From contig JAFYVA010000088.1 of NCBI GenBank assembly GCA_017549325.1, forward strand, positions 1 through 24,544: a stretch of 24,544 nt of DNA, written 5' to 3'. The position numbers and the translations under genes are program-made. Shown here piece by piece: positions 21,506-24,544 of this stretch. Position 1 is the first letter of the stretch. Each line of letters begins with the position of its first letter. The notes beneath the pieces are model-generated. The model had not been told where the DNA came from, made no database searches, and worked only from the letters and a program-made list of their open reading frames with translations. Source of the DNA: Oscillospiraceae bacterium. GTDB lineage: Bacteria; Bacillota_A; Clostridia; Oscillospirales; Oscillospiraceae.

Positions 21506-22474
21506 TTATTTACACAGATGGCAGGCCACGAAGTGGTCTTTCGATACCTCTACCAAAGGCGGCTCGCTGGCAAAGCATGCCTCCGTGGCGTTGGGGCAGC
21601 GTCCTGCGAAGCGGCACTGGGGCTTAGGATTGATGGGAGAACCCACCTCGCCCTGCAGGGTGATGCGCTCGCGCTTACGATGGATGCTGGGAACAGGGAT
21701 TGCGGAGAGCAGTGCCTTCGTGTAGGGATGGAGAGGGTTATTGAACAGCTCCTCCGTGGGCGCTTTCTCCACCATACGGCCCAGATACATGACGGCGATC
21801 TCATCGGCAAAGTGGTTGATGACCGACAGATCGTGGGTGACGAAGATATAGGTAAGACCCATATCACGCTGGATCTTCTTCATCAGGTTCAGGATCTGTG
21901 CCTGAATGGACACGTCCAATGCCGACACAGGCTCATCGCAGATGATGAACTTGGGATTCATAGCCAGGGCACGGGCGATACCGATACGCTGACGGCGTCC
22001 GCCATCCAGCTCGTGGGGATAGGTGTTCACCAATCGCTCGGCAAGACCCACCGTCTCCATCAGTTCCATCACGCGGGCAAAGCGTGCCTTCTTGTCCTTG
22101 ATGATGCCGTTGAGACGCAGAGGCTCTTCAATGGCCTGAGACACTGTCTGGCGGGGATCAAGGGATGCAAAAGGATCCTGGAAGATGATCTGCATCTCGG
22201 TGCGCATTCTGCGCATCTCTTCCTTGCTGAGCTTGGTAATATCCACGCCCTCGAAGAGCACCTCACCGGAGGTAGGCTCGGTCAGACGAAGAATGGCACG
22301 ACCCGTGGTGGACTTGCCGCAGCCGGACTCGCCCACGATGCCCAACGTCTTGCCCCGCTCAAGGGTAAAGCTCACATCGTCCACTGCATGGAGATAGCCG
22401 TCGGAACGCTTGAAATACTTCTTAAGATTGCGAACTTCCAACAGGATATCGCGATTTTCTGTCGTATTGCTCAT
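21506..22474 (-). CDS. oppF: oligopeptide/dipeptide ABC transporter ATPase, OppF/DppF type
   Basis: 322 residues. Walker A GESGCGKST, Q-loop IIFQDPFASLDPR, Walker B FIICDEPVSALD and the H-loop in FVTHDL are all present. The ABC signature reads ELDGGRRQRIGIARAL, with Asp in place of Ser and Arg in place of Gln. The C-terminal oligopeptide-binding extension has the Cys set of the family (PQCRFAGRCPNATEACF, then ACHLC), which in some relatives holds an iron-sulfur cluster. ATG 22474 has ideal spacing to AAAGGAGG; a GTG one codon earlier is possible. It works with OppD to power import through OppBC. Confidence 0.95.
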   Translation of the reverse strand: MSNTTENRDILLEVRNLKKYFKRSDGYLHAVDDVSFTLERGKTLGIVGESGCGKSTTGRAILRLTEPTSGEVLFEGVDITKLSKEEMRRMRTEMQIIFQDPFASLDPRQTVSQAIEEPLRLNGIIKDKKARFARVMELMETVGLAERLVNTYPHELDGGRRQRIGIARALAMNPKFIICDEPVSALDVSIQAQILNLMKKIQRDMGLTYIFVTHDLSVINHFADEIAVMYLGRMVEKAPTEELFNNPLHPYTKALLSAIPVPSIHRKRERITLQGEVGSPINPKPQCRFAGRCPNATEACFASEPPLVEVSKDHFVACHLCK

Positions 22475-22488
22475 CACTCGTTCCTCCT

Positions 22489-23571
22489 TTACAGCTTCTT
22501 TGCCGTGTCACCCTGCTGATACAGGTGGCACTCCACACAATGGGTATCGCTGAGCCAAACCTTCTCAGGCTTCTCAACTGCGCAGCGCTCCGTAGCGTAA
22601 TCGCAGCGGGGGCAGAATGCACAGCCTGCAGGCAGGTTGGCAGGATCCGGCATCAGGCCGCGGATAGGCTTGAGCTCGGATTTGCGATCCTCAATGTTGG
22701 GGATAGAGTTGAACAGACCCTGCGTATAGGGATGGCTGGTGTTGTCGAAGATGTCCTCCAGCGTACCGTGCTCCACGATACGTCCGGCATACATGACGGA
22801 AACCTCATCGCACATCTCGGCAATGATACCCAGATCGTGGGTGATCATCAGCAGCGCCATATCGAATTTATCGCGCAGCTCACGCATCAGATCCAGCACC
22901 TGTGCCTGAATGGTCACGTCCAGTGCAGTGGTGGGCTCGTCAGCGATCAGCAAACGGGGATTGCAGGCCAGTGCCATAGAGATGATCACGCGCTGCTTCA
23001 TACCGCCGGAGAACTGATGGGGATACTCATTGGCGCGGATGCCGGGAATACCTACCAGTTCCAGCATCTCCTTTGCGCGCTCTGCAGCCTCTTCTCTGTC
23101 CAGTCCCTGATGCAGGCGAATAGACTCGGCGATCTGATCACCGACGGTCATCACGGGGTTCAGAGCCGTCATAGGATCCTGGAAGATCATAGCAACCTTA
23201 TCGCCACGGATGTGCTCAAATTCACGCTCCGTTTTGGCGGGAGCGCAGGGCGGCAGCTTGCCCTCTGCATTCAGCTTTTCACGCTCCTCATCGGTGAGGG
23301 GCAGCTCTTTGATCAGCTCTTCGCCATCCAGCGTGATCTCACCGGAGACAATTCTTCCCGGAGGATCGGGGACGAGGTTCAGAATAGACAGAGCCGTGGT
23401 GGTCTTGCCGGCACCGGTCTCACCCACGAGGCCGTGAGCTCTGCCGTGCTTGATGACAAGATCGATACCGTTGACAGCCTGTACCAGCGCCTCGTCCGTC
23501 TCGTAATGGACAACGAGGTTCTTAATATTCAGCATTTCCTCATTCTGGGAGGTGATTTTCTTTTCTTCCAT
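22489..23571 (-). CDS. oppD: oligopeptide/dipeptide ABC transporter ATPase, OppD/DppD type
   Basis: 360 residues. Walker [12 protein letters not shown]-loop [12 protein letters not shown], signature [15 protein letters not shown], Walker [13 protein letters not shown], and the C-terminal Cys-containing extension ([14 protein letters not shown]) are all as in OppD/DppD. Compared with usual members there is an extra charged stretch of roughly 25 residues between the first beta-sheet region and the Q-loop ([17 protein letters not shown] and onward). AAGGAGG precedes the ATG. The gene ends 14 bases before oppF starts. Confidence 0.95.
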   Translation of the reverse strand: MEEKKITSQNEEMLNIKNLVVHYETDEALVQAVNGIDLVIKHGRAHGLVGETGAGKTTTALSILNLVPDPPGRIVSGEITLDGEELIKELPLTDEEREKLNAEGKLPPCAPAKTEREFEHIRGDKVAMIFQDPMTALNPVMTVGDQIAESIRLHQGLDREEAAERAKEMLELVGIPGIRANEYPHQFSGGMKQRVIISMALACNPRLLIADEPTTALDVTIQAQVLDLMRELRDKFDMALLMITHDLGIIAEMCDEVSVMYAGRIVEHGTLEDIFDNTSHPYTQGLFNSIPNIEDRKSELKPIRGLMPDPANLPAGCAFCPRCDYATERCAVEKPEKVWLSDTHCVECHLYQQGDTAKKL

Positions 23572-23581
23572 ACGTTCCTCC

Positions 23582-24487
23582 TTACTTCTTCAGACGAGGA
23601 TCCAGTGCGTCACGGATACCATCACCGATGATATTGAACGAACTGATGGTCAGCAGCAGTGCCAAGCCGGGGCCCATGACCAGATAGGTATTACCGCGGA
23701 TGTAGGCGCGTGCGCCTGCCAGCATGCTGCCCCAGTCGGGGGTAGGTGCCTGAATACCCAGGCCGATGAAGCTCAGGGTAGACACGCTGAGGATTCGCGT
23801 ACCGATGCACAGAGCGTACTGCACAAGGATGGGTGCCATACAGTTGAGCAGGATGTGACGCAGGATAATCGTGTGGTCCTTTGCACCGATGGCACGGGCC
23901 GCCTCCACATACTCCTGATCACGAATGCTCAGGATGGCAGAGCGGATAATGCGGGTGAACTTTGACACATACGAGATGCCGAAGGCCAAAGCCATGTAGA
24001 ACACAGTGGGCTTAAAGGCACTGACGATAGCGATACCCAGCAACAATCCCGGTATCGCCAATAGAACATCGGTGACGCGCATGATGATCGAGTCGACTTT
24101 TCCTCCGTAATAGCCGCCGATGGAGCCAAGGATGGCACCGATCACCAGCGCGAAAGTTGCAGCACCGACGCCCACTTCCAGAGACACGCGGGCACCGTAG
24201 ACGAGGCGGCAGAGGATATCGCGGCCCAACTCATCGGTACCGAGAATATGCTCACGGCTGGGTTTTTGCAGCTTTTCGGAGATATTCAGAGCGCAGGCAT
24301 CCTGCTCGTAGTCCCAGAAGAGGTCTGCGGTGCAGGCAGCCAGCACGATAAGGCTGAGGATAATCAGGGCCGCGACGGCCATCTTGTTCTTACAGAAACG
24401 GCGCCAGATATCCCGTCCCTGACTCTGACGCTTATAGGCTTTACGCAGATCAGCATTGGAAGTTGTATTGACAGGGGTCTGATTCAT
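23582..24487 (-). CDS. oppC: oligopeptide/dipeptide ABC transporter permease, OppC/DppC type
   Basis: 301 residues with the OppC N-terminal segment ([23 protein letters not shown]), the [24 protein letters not shown] motif typical of DppC/NikC, five further helices, and the EAA loop [23 protein letters not shown] that docks on OppD/F, ending DALDPRLKK. It starts at ATG 24487, overlapping the oppB stop as ATGA, with GGGAGGTAA before it. It forms the membrane channel with OppB. Confidence 0.96.
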   Translation of the reverse strand: MNQTPVNTTSNADLRKAYKRQSQGRDIWRRFCKNKMAVAALIILSLIVLAACTADLFWDYEQDACALNISEKLQKPSREHILGTDELGRDILCRLVYGARVSLEVGVGAATFALVIGAILGSIGGYYGGKVDSIIMRVTDVLLAIPGLLLGIAIVSAFKPTVFYMALAFGISYVSKFTRIIRSAILSIRDQEYVEAARAIGAKDHTIILRHILLNCMAPILVQYALCIGTRILSVSTLSFIGLGIQAPTPDWGSMLAGARAYIRGNTYLVMGPGLALLLTISSFNIIGDGIRDALDPRLKK

Positions 24488-24544
24488 GACTTCTTACCTC
24501 CCTTCAGATACTGCGCCTTGATGCGCGGGTCAATGGCAGCATAC
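24484..24544 (-). CDS. oppB: oligopeptide/dipeptide ABC transporter permease OppB (C-terminal end only)
   Basis: Only the last 19 codons are in the window; they read [19 protein letters not shown] and then TGA. The Y-x-x-x-DPRI ending is the usual C-terminus of OppB/DppB permeases, and a stop overlapping oppC by ATGA is standard for oppBC. The rest lies to the right of the window. Confidence 0.85.
   Translation of the reverse strand, partial: YAAIDPRIKAQYLKGGKKS

Noticed and set aside
21518..23631. Plus-strand open frames opposite oppF and oppD
   Set aside because: Same reason: mirror images of ABC ATPase genes with His/Leu-rich meaningless sequence.
1..24544. CRISPR array or transposase gene
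   Set aside because: No regularly spaced direct repeats and no cas, transposase, integrase or recombinase-like protein was seen in any frame.

Overview
The window is bacterial chromosome, most likely from a GC-rich anaerobic Clostridia member (Oscillospirales-like gut Bacillota). The basis is AGGAGG-type ribosome binding sites, ClpC, a RelQ-type alarmone synthetase, a DUF11 surface-type protein, CCA-encoding tRNA genes and Oligopeptide/Dpp-type transporters. The taxonomic call is inference from gene content and style, not from a marker gene.

Left part (1-7581): the 3' end of a clpC-like gene and its terminator, a tiny minus-strand membrane protein, then a tightly packed plus-strand operon. 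The operon encodes an OMP-decarboxylase-like protein lacking the catalytic Lys, a histidine phosphatase/GNAT fusion, a YgiQ-type radical SAM protein interrupted by one in-frame TAG, a YfcE-like phosphodiesterase, endonuclease IV, a small Smr protein, a nitrilase-family amidase and a 51-residue membrane protein. Most of its genes overlap or abut.

Middle part (7582-11840): housekeeping RNA and small genes. There are two tRNA-Leu genes (GAG, CAG), a DUF11 protein, a small-multidrug-export family membrane protein, a RelQ-like (p)ppGpp synthetase, tRNA-Ser(GGA), a compact GC-rich structured element beside a tRNA-like remnant, a divergent Cys-rich/XRE regulator pair sharing twin operators, and a SHOCT membrane protein.

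Island-like part (about 11960-16750): lower GC and different codon use. It starts at a 3' half of tRNA-Pro(GGG) that looks like an attachment-site remnant, with 17-bp inverted copies and TTATGCTC repeats next to it. It carries a GIY-YIG-like/ribbon-helix-helix/coiled-coil gene broken by a one-base frameshift, an AAA ATPase with a C-terminal nuclease-like domain behind a promoter with two inverted operator copies, and a two-gene minus-strand unit (a protein with an RNKHFVH HEPN-type motif plus an uncharacterised partner). This is the best candidate for a defence or toxin-type system.

Right part (16788-24544): a minus-strand gene series. From right to left it encodes OppB (C-terminus only), OppC, OppD, OppF, an ornithine cyclodeaminase/mu-crystallin family enzyme, a Cof-type HAD phosphatase, an octopine/nopaline-type dehydrogenase, and (with its own promoter) a glycerol-kinase-like FGGY kinase whose substrate loop lacks the usual Arg. 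Together these suggest import and breakdown of an opine-like or sugar-amine compound; the substrate is unknown.
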